Source: Solirubrobacteraceae bacterium (GTDB taxonomy: Bacteria; Actinomycetota; Thermoleophilia; Solirubrobacterales; Solirubrobacteraceae). Taken from it: a stretch of 6,435 nucleotides of DNA. The notes under the pieces are model-generated. The model was given only the letters and a program-made list of their open reading frames with translations. It was not told the DNA's origin and made no database searches. This document shows positions 1 through 5,996 of the stretch, piece after piece (position 1 is the stretch's first letter; every line of letters starts with the position of its first letter). The DNA is taken from positions 1-6,435 of the forward strand of contig JAUJME010000093.1 in NCBI GenBank assembly GCA_030447005.1, written 5' to 3'. The translations under genes were made by a program, and so were the position numbers.

Positions 1-164
1 CCCACACACACACTAGTACACACAGTGTGCCCCCCCCCCCCGCTGTCCCGATGACCCCCGGCCCCGGCCCCGCCCCGCCCGGCGGTGGCGGGGGGGGGGG
101 GGCCGGGGGGGGGGGCGGGGGGGCCGGGGGGGGGGGTGGGTGGGGGCGCGGGCCCCCCCCCCCC
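1..164. repeat. Low-complexity contig-end-like sequence (CA stub, C and G homopolymers)
   Basis: The first ~29 bases are a CA/GT-rich stub unlike the rest of the window. Then come 12 C at 30-41, 13 G at 90-102, 11 G at 105-115, 7 G at 117-123, 11 G at 126-136, and 12 C at 153-164, separated by only one to a few bases within the G block. No codon structure is credible here: translations are only Pro or Gly runs. The four or more adjacent G runs could in principle form a G-quadruplex on the plus strand. The abrupt change in texture at the window edge points more strongly to a low-quality contig terminus. I treat it as non-genic and the exact run lengths as unreliable. Confidence 0.7.
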
Positions 165-284
165 GGCGGCGCGCGCCGGCGCCGCGCGGGCCCGGCCGGG
201 TCTGGAGGAGGGTGCGGTGCGGCGAGGCCATGGCGCCCTCCGGCCTTCCGGCCCGGCGGCGGAATCCCTGCCGGCCGGCGCTCC
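165..284. other. Non-coding tail downstream of the amidase gene
   Basis: This is GC-rich sequence between the homopolymer block and the stop codon of the minus-strand amidase. It contains short GGCC/CCGG self-complementary stretches (for example around 240-256), but I see no long stem and no T tract that would support a convincing terminator for the amidase transcript. No ORF here has believable protein character. Confidence 0.5.
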
Positions 285-2072
285 TCAGCCCGCGGCCGCG
301 CCGCCGGTCGCCCCGGCGGAGGCGGTCGTCACGCGGACCTGGAGGCGCTTGGTGGCGCCCGGCGTGCTGACGGCGAGCCGGTAGAGACCGGGCAGCCGGG
401 GCCGCACGCGCGTGTCGTAGCCGCCGTTGCGCACGTTGATGCGCTTGCGCTGGACCGGCACCCACCGCTTGCCGACCTGCCGCTCGAGGACGAAGAGCAC
501 CTTGCCGGCCGCCGGAGCGGGGGAGAGCGTCCCCTTCGCGCGGATCGTCGTGCCGCGGCGCACCCGCCGGGCGCTGAGCGCCATCGTCAGGCGCGGCAGC
601 ACGGTCACCGACGTCGCCGCGGCCTGCGCGGCGGGCCGCGCGCCGTCGCCGTGGTAGACCGCGCGCACCAGCCCGGAGGCGGGCACCGCCGCCGTGGCGA
701 ACCACTGCCCGTCGGCTCCGGTGGTGGCCGACCCGACGGGCTGCCACGCACCGCCGCGCGGCTGGAACTGGAGCTCGAGGGCCGCGCCGGCGGGCGAGGA
801 GCCGTCCCCGAAGCGCAGCTGCCCGGAGACGTCGATGCCGGCCGGGTAGCGGACGCTGCGGGTCGCGACGCGCAGCGTCAGCGAGCTGGCGGCGGCGGCC
901 GCGGGGGCCGGGGCATTCGTGCGGCGGGTGGTCTCCGTCCGCAGCGCGGGCAGCTGGCCGTAGAGGACGTTGCCCGGGCAGCTCGTCGCGTCGCCGTCGC
1001 GGTGGCCGGAGATCCGCTGGAAGGTGACGGGCGTGCCGGCCCGGTAGCGGTTGCTCTCGCCGCCCTGGGAGGTGACCGTCACCTGGCCCTCGGGCGGCAC
1101 GCCGTGCAGGGCGAGCTTCCAGGCGAGCAGCTGGGCGAGGGCGCCCATCCCCGGCTCGGGATTGGGGATGGCGCTGAAGTCGCCGAGGCAGGCGACGCCG
1201 GTGGAGACGGAGTTGTAGCCCTGGGCCTGGGCCCCGACCACGGCGAGCTCCATGCCGCCCGCGCGGCCCTCGAACACCTGGCCGTACTTGTCGACGAGGA
1301 AGTTGTAGCCGATGTCGTTCCACCCGTTGGAGTCGCGGTGGTAGCGCGCGATCCCGAGCACGATGGACGCCGAGTCCTCCGGCCGGTAGGCGTTCGCGGT
1401 GACCGTGTGGTGGACGAAGCCGAGCTGGACCTCGCCGTAGGTCGGCGACGTCTTGGGGGGCACGGAGTCGCCACCCCACTCCGTGCGGGTGAAGATCCGC
1501 GGGGGCCGGGTGCCGCCCGCCGGCGGCGGCTGGCCCTGGGCGCGGGGCGGCGCGGAGGCCGACGCCGACGCGGCGGCGCGGCGGCGCAGCCGCGACGTGA
1601 TGGCGCGCGAGGCGGTGGCGGTCGGCTTGGCGCGGACGAAGCGCACCCGCAGGCCGCGCGCGTGCCCGCGCAGGCGGAGTTGGAGCTCGTCGGCGGTGTC
1701 CGTCCAGGCCGGCTCGGTGCCCGCGACGGCGCGCGCGGCGTCGGGAGCGTGGTCGCCCGCGGTGTGCAGCGCGAGCCACGGCGACCAGGCGCCGCCGCGG
1801 CGGCGGGTGCGGACCTGCGCGTCGAGCCGGCCGCCGCGCGCCCAGCGCAGGCCGAGGAGGTCGAAGCGCCGCGGCGCGCGCAGGACGGCCGTGGTGCGCC
1901 ACCCGGCGCCGGCGACCGTCGCGCCCGGCTCCGCGCCGCCGAGGTCGAGCTCGAAGAGCGCGGGGCGGCGGCCGGCGAACGCCGGAGCGGGGGTCAGCGC
2001 GCCGGCGGCGATGGCCGCCGCCCCCGCCCCGAGGGCGTGCCTGCGCGTGATCCGTTCGGTTGCCATGGTCAT
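285..2072 (-). CDS. Secreted PGRP-type N-acetylmuramoyl-L-alanine amidase with C-terminal Ig-like repeats
   Basis: The 595-aa protein is predicted to cut the bond between N-acetylmuramic acid and L-alanine in peptidoglycan, acting outside the membrane. It opens with a Tat-like signal (T9-R10-R11-H-A-L-G, then an Ala-rich core) and probable cleavage after A-F-A at residue 33. Residues ~34-150 form a beta-rich domain with WSPW and PAW motifs of the kind that precedes PGRP domains in actinobacterial amidases. A Pro/Ala/Ser linker follows. The Amidase_2/PGRP domain spans ~190-385: VHHT with His222, Tyr256 in IGYNF, His357 in GHRDGD and Cys365 in SCPG match the zinc and catalytic positions, so it should be active. 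Two beta-sandwich, Ig-like repeats (~397-490 and ~494-582) may bind the wall. I chose ATG 2072 because it places the RR motif near the N-terminus; ATG 2066 is equally possible, and a TTG at 2132 would add 20 non-signal residues. It lies 64 bp downstream of the zur-like gene on the same strand. Confidence 0.88.
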   Translation of the reverse strand: MTMATERITRRHALGAGAAAIAAGALTPAPAFAGRRPALFELDLGGAEPGATVAGAGWRTTAVLRAPRRFDLLGLRWARGGRLDAQVRTRRRGGAWSPWLALHTAGDHAPDAARAVAGTEPAWTDTADELQLRLRGHARGLRVRFVRAKPTATASRAITSRLRRRAAASASASAPPRAQGQPPPAGGTRPPRIFTRTEWGGDSVPPKTSPTYGEVQLGFVHHTVTANAYRPEDSASIVLGIARYHRDSNGWNDIGYNFLVDKYGQVFEGRAGGMELAVVGAQAQGYNSVSTGVACLGDFSAIPNPEPGMGALAQLLAWKLALHGVPPEGQVTVTSQGGESNRYRAGTPVTFQRISGHRDGDATSCPGNVLYGQLPALRTETTRRTNAPAPAAAAASSLTLRVATRSVRYPAGIDVSGQLRFGDGSSPAGAALELQFQPRGGAWQPVGSATTGADGQWFATAAVPASGLVRAVYHGDGARPAAQAAATSVTVLPRLTMALSARRVRRGTTIRAKGTLSPAPAAGKVLFVLERQVGKRWVPVQRKRINVRNGGYDTRVRPRLPGLYRLAVSTPGATKRLQVRVTTASAGATGGAAAG

Positions 2073-2095
2073 GTCGAACACGCCTGGATCCTCGT

Positions 2096-2123
2096 CGGAT
2101 CGGTTCGGCGCCTGACCGATCCG
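2096..2123. repeat. Perfect 9-bp inverted repeat between zur and the amidase gene
   Basis: CGGATCGGT at 2096-2104 and ACCGATCCG at 2115-2123 are exact reverse complements separated by 10 bases. The repeat sits 14 bp beyond the zur stop and 24 bp before the amidase ATG. As RNA from the minus strand it would form a 9-bp hairpin. No U tract follows, so it is not a classical intrinsic terminator, although hairpins without U tracts have been proposed as terminators in high-GC actinobacteria. As DNA it could equally be an operator for the amidase gene. The symmetry is certain; the function is inference. Confidence 0.55.
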
Positions 2124-2136
2124 TCCCTGCAAGACG

Positions 2137-2592
2137 CTACCCGGGAGCGGGCACGCACTCGGGGCAGGCGCCCCGCAGCACGACGTCGTGGGCGTCGACG
2201 TCGTAGCCGAGCCGCCGGCCGAGGTCGTCGATGAGCCGCTCGAGCTCGCCGTCCTCGAAGGCGCTCATCCGCCCGCAGTGGGTGCAGATCGCGTGGTGGT
2301 GGTGCTCCCCCGACGGGTGGGCGGGCTCGTAGCACGCCGTCCCGCCGACGTCGATGCGGTGGACGAGCTTGAGGTGGGTGAGGACGTCGAGCGCGCGGTA
2401 GACCGAGGCGAGCCCCACGGCCCGGTCGCCGGCGCGCAGCCGGTCGTGGATCGCCTGCGCGCTGAGCACGCAGCGCTGCTCGGCGAGCAGGCCGAGGACC
2501 TCCTCGCGCGCGCCGCCCGCGCGATGGCCCGCCCGGGCCAGCTCGCCGCGCGCGTGCTCGACCCAGCTGCGCTCCGTCTCCGTCCCGGCCAC
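2137..2592 (-). CDS. zur: Fur-family metal-responsive repressor, probably zinc uptake regulator Zur
   Basis: The 151-aa protein has the usual Fur-family length. An N-terminal winged helix contains the recognition-helix motif LASVYRALDVL (residues 61-71). The C-terminal dimerisation domain carries the two structural-zinc CxxC pairs (Cys103/Cys106 and Cys143/Cys146). Candidate regulatory metal ligands are Cys87, the HHHH run at 97-100, acidic residues such as Glu117 (ELE), and His135 (DAHDVVL). A Cys shortly before the His cluster resembles the arrangement in actinobacterial Zur/FurB, and divergence from a zinc-type ABC transporter supports Zur over Fur, Mur or PerR. With zinc bound it should repress the transporter operon. 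The start is GTG 2592, which gives the standard family N-terminus (W10-V-E-H-A-R); no Shine-Dalgarno is visible. Iron- or manganese-specific Fur remains a less likely alternative. Confidence 0.85.
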   Translation of the reverse strand: MAGTETERSWVEHARGELARAGHRAGGAREEVLGLLAEQRCVLSAQAIHDRLRAGDRAVGLASVYRALDVLTHLKLVHRIDVGGTACYEPAHPSGEHHHHAICTHCGRMSAFEDGELERLIDDLGRRLGYDVDAHDVVLRGACPECVPAPG

Positions 2593-2598
2593 GGGTCC

Positions 2599-2604
2599 AT
2601 CGTA
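2599..2604 (-). promoter_or_regulatory. Possible -10 element for a leaderless zur transcript
   Basis: On the minus strand TACGAT (4 of 6 matches to TATAAT, including the conserved first TA and final T) lies six bases before GTG 2592. Transcription would then begin at or next to the start codon. That fits the absence of a Shine-Dalgarno and the known frequency of leaderless mRNAs in actinobacteria. A weak -35-like TTCTCA lies at 2629-2624, with a long 19-bp spacer and overlap with the Zur-box palindrome. It was identified by eye only, in a very GC-rich context. Confidence 0.3.
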
Positions 2605-2622
2605 CCGCGGCGGGCGCGCTAG

Positions 2623-3570
2623 ATGAGAACGGCTTTCAGTATCGTGCCGGTCGTGCTCCGCCGCCTCGCAGCCGCCGCCGCCCTCACCGCCGCCGTGTCG
2701 GGGTGCGGCGCGGCGGCCGAGGGGGAGGCGGGAAGCGGCGGCCGGATCACCGTGGTGGCGACGACGACGCAGGTCGCCGACCTCGCGCGCAACGTCGCCG
2801 GCGACCGCGCGGAGGTCCGCGGGCTGCTCGCCGCCAACGCCGACCCGCACGATCACGAGGTCCGCCCGAGCGACGTCGAGGCGCTGAGCGGGGCGCAACT
2901 CGTCCTGCGGTCCGGAGGGGAGCTCGACGAGTGGCTGCTCGAGGCGGCCGAGAGCGCGGGCTCCGAGGCCGAGGTGGTCTCGCTCAAGGACGCCGTCGGC
3001 GCGGAAGGCCCCGACCCGCACTGGTGGCAGGACCCGCGCAACGGCGCCGCCGCGGTGGGCGTCATCCGCGACGCGCTCGCGAAGGCCGACCCCGCCGGGG
3101 CGGCCGGCTACCGCGCCCGGGCCGCGGCCTACGCCCGCCGGCTGGGCGCGCTCGACCGCGCGGCGGCCGCGTGCATGGAGCGCATCCCCGCGAGCCGGCG
3201 CAAGCTCGTCACCACCCACGACGCCCTCGGCCGCTACGCGCGGCGCTACGGGATCGAGGTGGTCGGCGCGGTGATCCCCTCGCTGTCGACCCGCGGGCAG
3301 CCGTCGGCCGGCCAGACGGCGGAGCTGGTCGCGACCATCCGCCGCGAGCGCGTCGCGGCGGTCTTCGCCGAGAGCTCGGTGGACCCGAAGGTCGAGCGGG
3401 CGATCGCGCGGGAGGCCGGCGCGCGGCTCGGGCCGGCGCTCTACGCCGACACGCTCGGGCCCGCGGGCTCGCCGGGCGCCACCTACCTCGGCTCGCTGCG
3501 CGCCAACACGGAGGCGCTGGCCGACGGCTTCACGGGCGGATCGGCCACGTGCTCCCTGCCGCCGGCGTGA
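2623..3570 (+). CDS. znuA: Zinc (or manganese) ABC transporter substrate-binding lipoprotein, ZnuA/cluster 9 family
   Basis: The protein captures a divalent metal outside the membrane and hands it to the permeases. From ATG 2623 it has 315 residues. The signal peptide is of lipoprotein type, with R13-R14, an Ala-rich core and lipobox V25-S-G-C28, so mature protein is probably anchored by lipidated Cys28. The four expected metal ligands of this family are visible: His76 in DPHDHE, His133 in DPHWW, His199 in TTHDALG and Asp276 in YADTLG. His at the third position favours zinc over manganese, where the PsaA/MntC type has Glu. The His-rich acidic loop of many ZnuA proteins is absent; only ~12 residues separate VVSLKD from DPHWW. 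Further mature-region cysteines are Cys184 and Cys310. The start is uncertain: ATG 2623 lies directly on the predicted Zur operator and has no ribosome binding site. In-frame GTG 2644 or GTG 2653 would give a shorter, more typical signal peptide beginning near M-L-R-R-L. The stop overlaps the next gene by 4 bp. Confidence 0.88.
   Translation: MRTAFSIVPVVLRRLAAAAALTAAVSGCGAAAEGEAGSGGRITVVATTTQVADLARNVAGDRAEVRGLLAANADPHDHEVRPSDVEALSGAQLVLRSGGELDEWLLEAAESAGSEAEVVSLKDAVGAEGPDPHWWQDPRNGAAAVGVIRDALAKADPAGAAGYRARAAAYARRLGALDRAAAACMERIPASRRKLVTTHDALGRYARRYGIEVVGAVIPSLSTRGQPSAGQTAELVATIRRERVAAVFAESSVDPKVERAIAREAGARLGPALYADTLGPAGSPGATYLGSLRANTEALADGFTGGSATCSLPPA
2624..2638. promoter_or_regulatory. Predicted Zur operator in the divergent zur/znuA promoter region
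   Basis: TGAGAACGGCTTTCA is a 7-1-7 imperfect palindrome in which five of seven base pairs are symmetric, including the outer TGA/TCA arms. It matches the actinobacterial Zur-operator form TGAAAAT-N-ATTTTCA at 10 of 14 defined positions and stands out as an AT-richer patch in very GC-rich DNA. It lies 31 bp from the zur start and at the start of the znuA reading frame, so one bound dimer could block both promoters. Site identity follows from position and motif; binding has not been shown. Confidence 0.65.
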
Positions 3571-4406
3571 GCCTCTACGAGACCCTCGTCGGGCCCTTCG
3601 AGGCGCCGTTCATGCAGCGGGCGCTCATCGAGGTCGGGCTCCTGTCGGTCCTCGGCGGGCTGCTCGGCACCTGGATCGTCCTGCGCCGGCTGGCGTTCTT
3701 CACCCACGCGATCGGCACCGCCGCCTTCCCGGGGCTCGTGGTCGCGGGGGCGTGGGGCGTGCCGCCGCAGCTCACCGCGCTGGCCTGCGGACTCGGCCTG
3801 GCCGGGGGGATCGAGGGGCTCACGCGCCGGGGGCGCGCCGACGCCGCCACCGCCACGGGGCTCGGGCTGGTCGCCGCGCTCGCGCTCGGGGTGATCCTCG
3901 CCTCGGACGTCTATGAGTCGGGGGCCGGGGTCGACCGGCTGCTGTTCGGCAGCCTGATCGGCTTGAGCGACACGGATCTCTGGCTGACCGCCGCGCTGGC
4001 GGTGGTGGCGGCCGCCGCGAGCGCCGCGCTGCGCCGTCCGTGGCTGGCGGGTGGCTTCGACCCGGGGGGCGCCCGCGCGCTCGGCGTGCGCGCCGGCCTC
4101 GGCGACCGGCTCCTGCTCGTGCTGGTCGCCCTCGCGGTGGTCGCGGCGCTCGACGCGGTCGGCGCGCTGCTGGTCACCGCGATCTTCGTCCTCCCCGCCG
4201 CCACGGTGCGGCTGCTCTCCGACCGCCTCGGCGTCCTGCAGCTCGCAAGCGTCGCGCTGGCGGCCGGCGAGGGCATCGCCGCCCTGTGGCTCGCCCGCCG
4301 GCTCGACGTCGGGCCGGGGCCGGCGCTCGCGGTCCTCGGCGGCGCCGGCTTCGCGCTCGCGCTGGCGTGGCGCTCGCTCGTGCGCCGCGAAGGGGCGGGC
4401 GCATGA
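3567..4406 (+). CDS. znuB: Metal ABC transporter permease 1 (ABC-3/ZnuB family)
   Basis: This 279-aa integral membrane protein of the ABC-3 family (ZnuB/TroC/TroD/MntB) has the family's usual length and about eight hydrophobic segments (roughly 19-39, 44-64, 68-82, 95-114, 137-155, 181-210, 222-243, 250-270). Family landmarks are FFTHAIGTAAFPG (44-56), the position of the canonical SHAxLPG segment; FDPGGARALGV (164-174), a cytoplasmic segment likely to contact the ATPase; and DAVGALLVTAIFVLPAA (196-212). The start GTG 3567 overlaps the znuA stop as GTGA, and no Shine-Dalgarno is visible, so translation is probably coupled. Its stop overlaps the ATPase start as ATGA. A second, clearly different permease lies beyond the ATPase, so the two may form a heterodimer. 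The metal specificity cannot be read from the permease alone. Confidence 0.88.
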   Translation: MSLYETLVGPFEAPFMQRALIEVGLLSVLGGLLGTWIVLRRLAFFTHAIGTAAFPGLVVAGAWGVPPQLTALACGLGLAGGIEGLTRRGRADAATATGLGLVAALALGVILASDVYESGAGVDRLLFGSLIGLSDTDLWLTAALAVVAAAASAALRRPWLAGGFDPGGARALGVRAGLGDRLLLVLVALAVVAALDAVGALLVTAIFVLPAATVRLLSDRLGVLQLASVALAAGEGIAALWLARRLDVGPGPALAVLGGAGFALALAWRSLVRREGAGA

Positions 4407-5146
4407 CGGGCGCGCTGGTGCGCACGGAGGGCCTCGGCGGCGGCTACGCGGCCGGCGACGGCGCCCTGGAGGACGTCTCCTTCATGGCGCACGGCGGCGA
4501 GGTGGTCGCGGTCCTCGGCCCCAACGGCGGCGGCAAGACCACTCTGTTCCGCGCGCTGCTCGGCGAGCTGCCGCTCCGCCACGGCACCGTCGAGCTCGCG
4601 GGCCGCCCGGCCTACGTCGCCCAGACGGAGCGCTCGCGGCTGGACTTCCCGGTCTCCGCGCTCGACGTGGTGCTGATGGGCGCCTACGCCCGTACGCCGT
4701 GGTACCGGCGGATCGCGGCGGCCGACCGCCAGGCGGGCCGCGCCGCGCTGGATCGCGTGGGCCTCGCCGAGCGCGAGCGCAGCCGCTTCGGCGCGCTGTC
4801 GGGCGGCCAGCGCCAGCGGGTCCTGATCGCCCGCGCGCTCCTCCAGGACGCGCCGGTGATGTTGCTCGACGAGCCGCTCAGCGGGGTCGACCGGGTCAGC
4901 GCGGAGCACATCGAGGCGGTGTTCGCGAGCCTGCGGGAGGAGGGGCGCGCGCTGCTGGTCGCCACCCACGACATCGAGCAGGCGCGGCGCTTCGACCGCG
5001 TGCTCTGCCTCGCCCGCCGGCAGGTGGCGTTCGGCCCGCCCGCCGCGACCCTCACCGCCGAGGTGCTCGCGGAGACCTACGGCGCCGAGCTGATCGTCCT
5101 CGAGGGCGGGCGGACGGCCATCGCCGTCGACCACCACGAGCACTGA
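4403..5146 (+). CDS. znuC: Metal ABC transporter ATP-binding protein (ZnuC family)
   Basis: The 247-aa cytoplasmic ATPase powers metal import as a dimer beneath the permeases. All nucleotide-binding motifs are present in order: Walker A GPNGGGKTT (39-47, Lys45), Q-loop Gln74 in YVAQ, signature LSGGQ (132-136) followed by RQR, Walker B VMLLDE (152-157, catalytic Glu157), D-loop SGVD (160-163) and switch His189 in ATHD. The Walker A loop carries Gly where Ala or Ser is more usual, which should be tolerated. The segment after the Q-loop (SRLDFPVSALDVVLMGAY, 78-95) is typical of the ZnuC/MntA/TroB branch. The protein ends in DHHEH, a short His/acid tail that could bind metal, though this is speculative. 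ATG 4403 overlaps the permease 1 stop by 4 bp; permease 2 begins 11 bp after its TGA. Confidence 0.92.
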   Translation: MTGALVRTEGLGGGYAAGDGALEDVSFMAHGGEVVAVLGPNGGGKTTLFRALLGELPLRHGTVELAGRPAYVAQTERSRLDFPVSALDVVLMGAYARTPWYRRIAAADRQAGRAALDRVGLAERERSRFGALSGGQRQRVLIARALLQDAPVMLLDEPLSGVDRVSAEHIEAVFASLREEGRALLVATHDIEQARRFDRVLCLARRQVAFGPPAATLTAEVLAETYGAELIVLEGGRTAIAVDHHEH

Positions 5147-5157
5147 GAGCGACCGCC

Positions 5158-5985
5158 GTGCTCGACGCGCTGCTCGACCCCTTCCGCACCGGCATCGGGC
5201 AGCGCGCGCTGGCCGAGGTGCTGATCGTCGCCGTCGCCTGCGGGCCGCTCGGCGTCTGGGTCCTGCTGCTGCGCCAGGTCTACGCCGCGGAGTCGATCAG
5301 CCACGCGATGCTGCCCGGGCTCGTCCTCGCCGCGCTGCTCGGCGCGCCGCTGCTGCTCGGCGCGGCGGGCGGCGTGCTGGTCGCCGCCGCCGTGATCGCG
5401 CTCGCCGCGCGAGAGTCGCGGATCGGCGCCGACGTCGCGGTGGCGGTGGCGATCAGCGCGCTCTTCGGCCTGGGGGCGATCCTCGCGCTCGCCCCCGCGG
5501 TCCCGCCGCGGATCGGCGAGCTGCTGTTCGGCGACCTGCTCGGCGTGGGGCGGGGGGAGCTGCTCGCCACGGGGGCGCTGGCGGTCGCCATCGCCGCGGT
5601 GCTCGTCGCCGCGCACCGCGGGCTCACGCTCACCGCGTTCGACCCGTCCGCCGCGCCGTCGCTGGGCACGCGGCCGCCGCGGGTCGCGCTCCTGCTGCTC
5701 GCCCTGCTCGGGCTGACCACCGTCGCCGCGGTCCAGGCGCTCGGCAACCTGCTCGTGGTGGCGCTCGTCATCGCGCCCGCCGCCGCCGCGCTCAACCTCG
5801 CGCCGCGCCTGGCGGTCGCGCTCCCGCTCGCCGCGGCGCTGACCGCCGCGGCGGGGGTCGCCGGGCTCCACCTCTCCTTCCACCTCGACGTCGCGGCGGG
5901 GGCCTCCGTCGCGGTCTGCGCGGTCGCGGTGTTCGCGGCCAGTTTGCTGCGGCCCGCACCGGCTGCCGCCCGCGCCACCGCATAG
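5158..5985 (+). CDS. znuB: Metal ABC transporter permease 2 (ABC-3/ZnuB family)
   Basis: This is a second ABC-3 family permease, 275 residues, with about seven to eight hydrophobic segments (roughly 17-38, 50-82, 92-112, 135-152, 174-212, 214-236, 245-264). It carries the canonical SISHAMLPG motif (46-54, His49), the FDPSAAPSLG loop (161-170) and ALGNLLVVALVIAPAAAA (194-211). It aligns by eye with permease 1 over the N-terminal GxRALxE region, the FDP loop and the last conserved block, but the two differ at many positions, so they are old paralogues, not a recent duplication. The arrangement recalls TroABCD-type importers, which use two permeases. GTG 5158 lies 11 bp after the ATPase stop, with only a weak GAGAG upstream. 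The stop TAG at 5983-5985 precedes lgt by 11 bp. Confidence 0.88.
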   Translation: MLDALLDPFRTGIGQRALAEVLIVAVACGPLGVWVLLLRQVYAAESISHAMLPGLVLAALLGAPLLLGAAGGVLVAAAVIALAARESRIGADVAVAVAISALFGLGAILALAPAVPPRIGELLFGDLLGVGRGELLATGALAVAIAAVLVAAHRGLTLTAFDPSAAPSLGTRPPRVALLLLALLGLTTVAAVQALGNLLVVALVIAPAAAALNLAPRLAVALPLAAALTAAAGVAGLHLSFHLDVAAGASVAVCAVAVFAASLLRPAPAAARATA

Positions 5986-5996
5986 GCTCCGCCCGC

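Noticed and set aside
13..1902. 629-codon minus-strand frame overlapping the amidase in another frame
   Set aside because: It is an Arg/Pro/Ala-rich frame shadow, and the other minus frame contains the recognisable PGRP domain and Tat signal.
2073..2132. TTG start at 2132 for the amidase
   Set aside because: It would place 20 polar residues before the Tat motif and include the inverted repeat in coding sequence; ATG 2072 or 2066 gives a normal signal peptide.
27..2234. 735-codon open frame on the plus strand across the amidase and into the zur region
   Set aside because: It is antisense to the amidase with its complete signal peptide and zinc motifs. The translation is Arg/Gly/Ala-rich, begins inside the homopolymer block and shows no domain.
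2593..3219. Minus-strand extension of the zur frame to 3219
   Set aside because: The added 209 codons are antisense to znuA and have no Fur-family character. The conserved N-terminus begins at GTG 2592.
3911..5143. 410-codon minus-strand frame antisense to permease 1 and the ATPase
   Set aside because: It opposes two genes with complete family motifs. Its composition is the usual antisense Arg/Ala/Glu shadow of GC-rich DNA.
5077..5883. 268-codon minus-strand frame antisense to permease 2
   Set aside because: It is a highly charged Arg/Glu/Gly shadow of a hydrophobic membrane-protein gene; no independent start or family signal.
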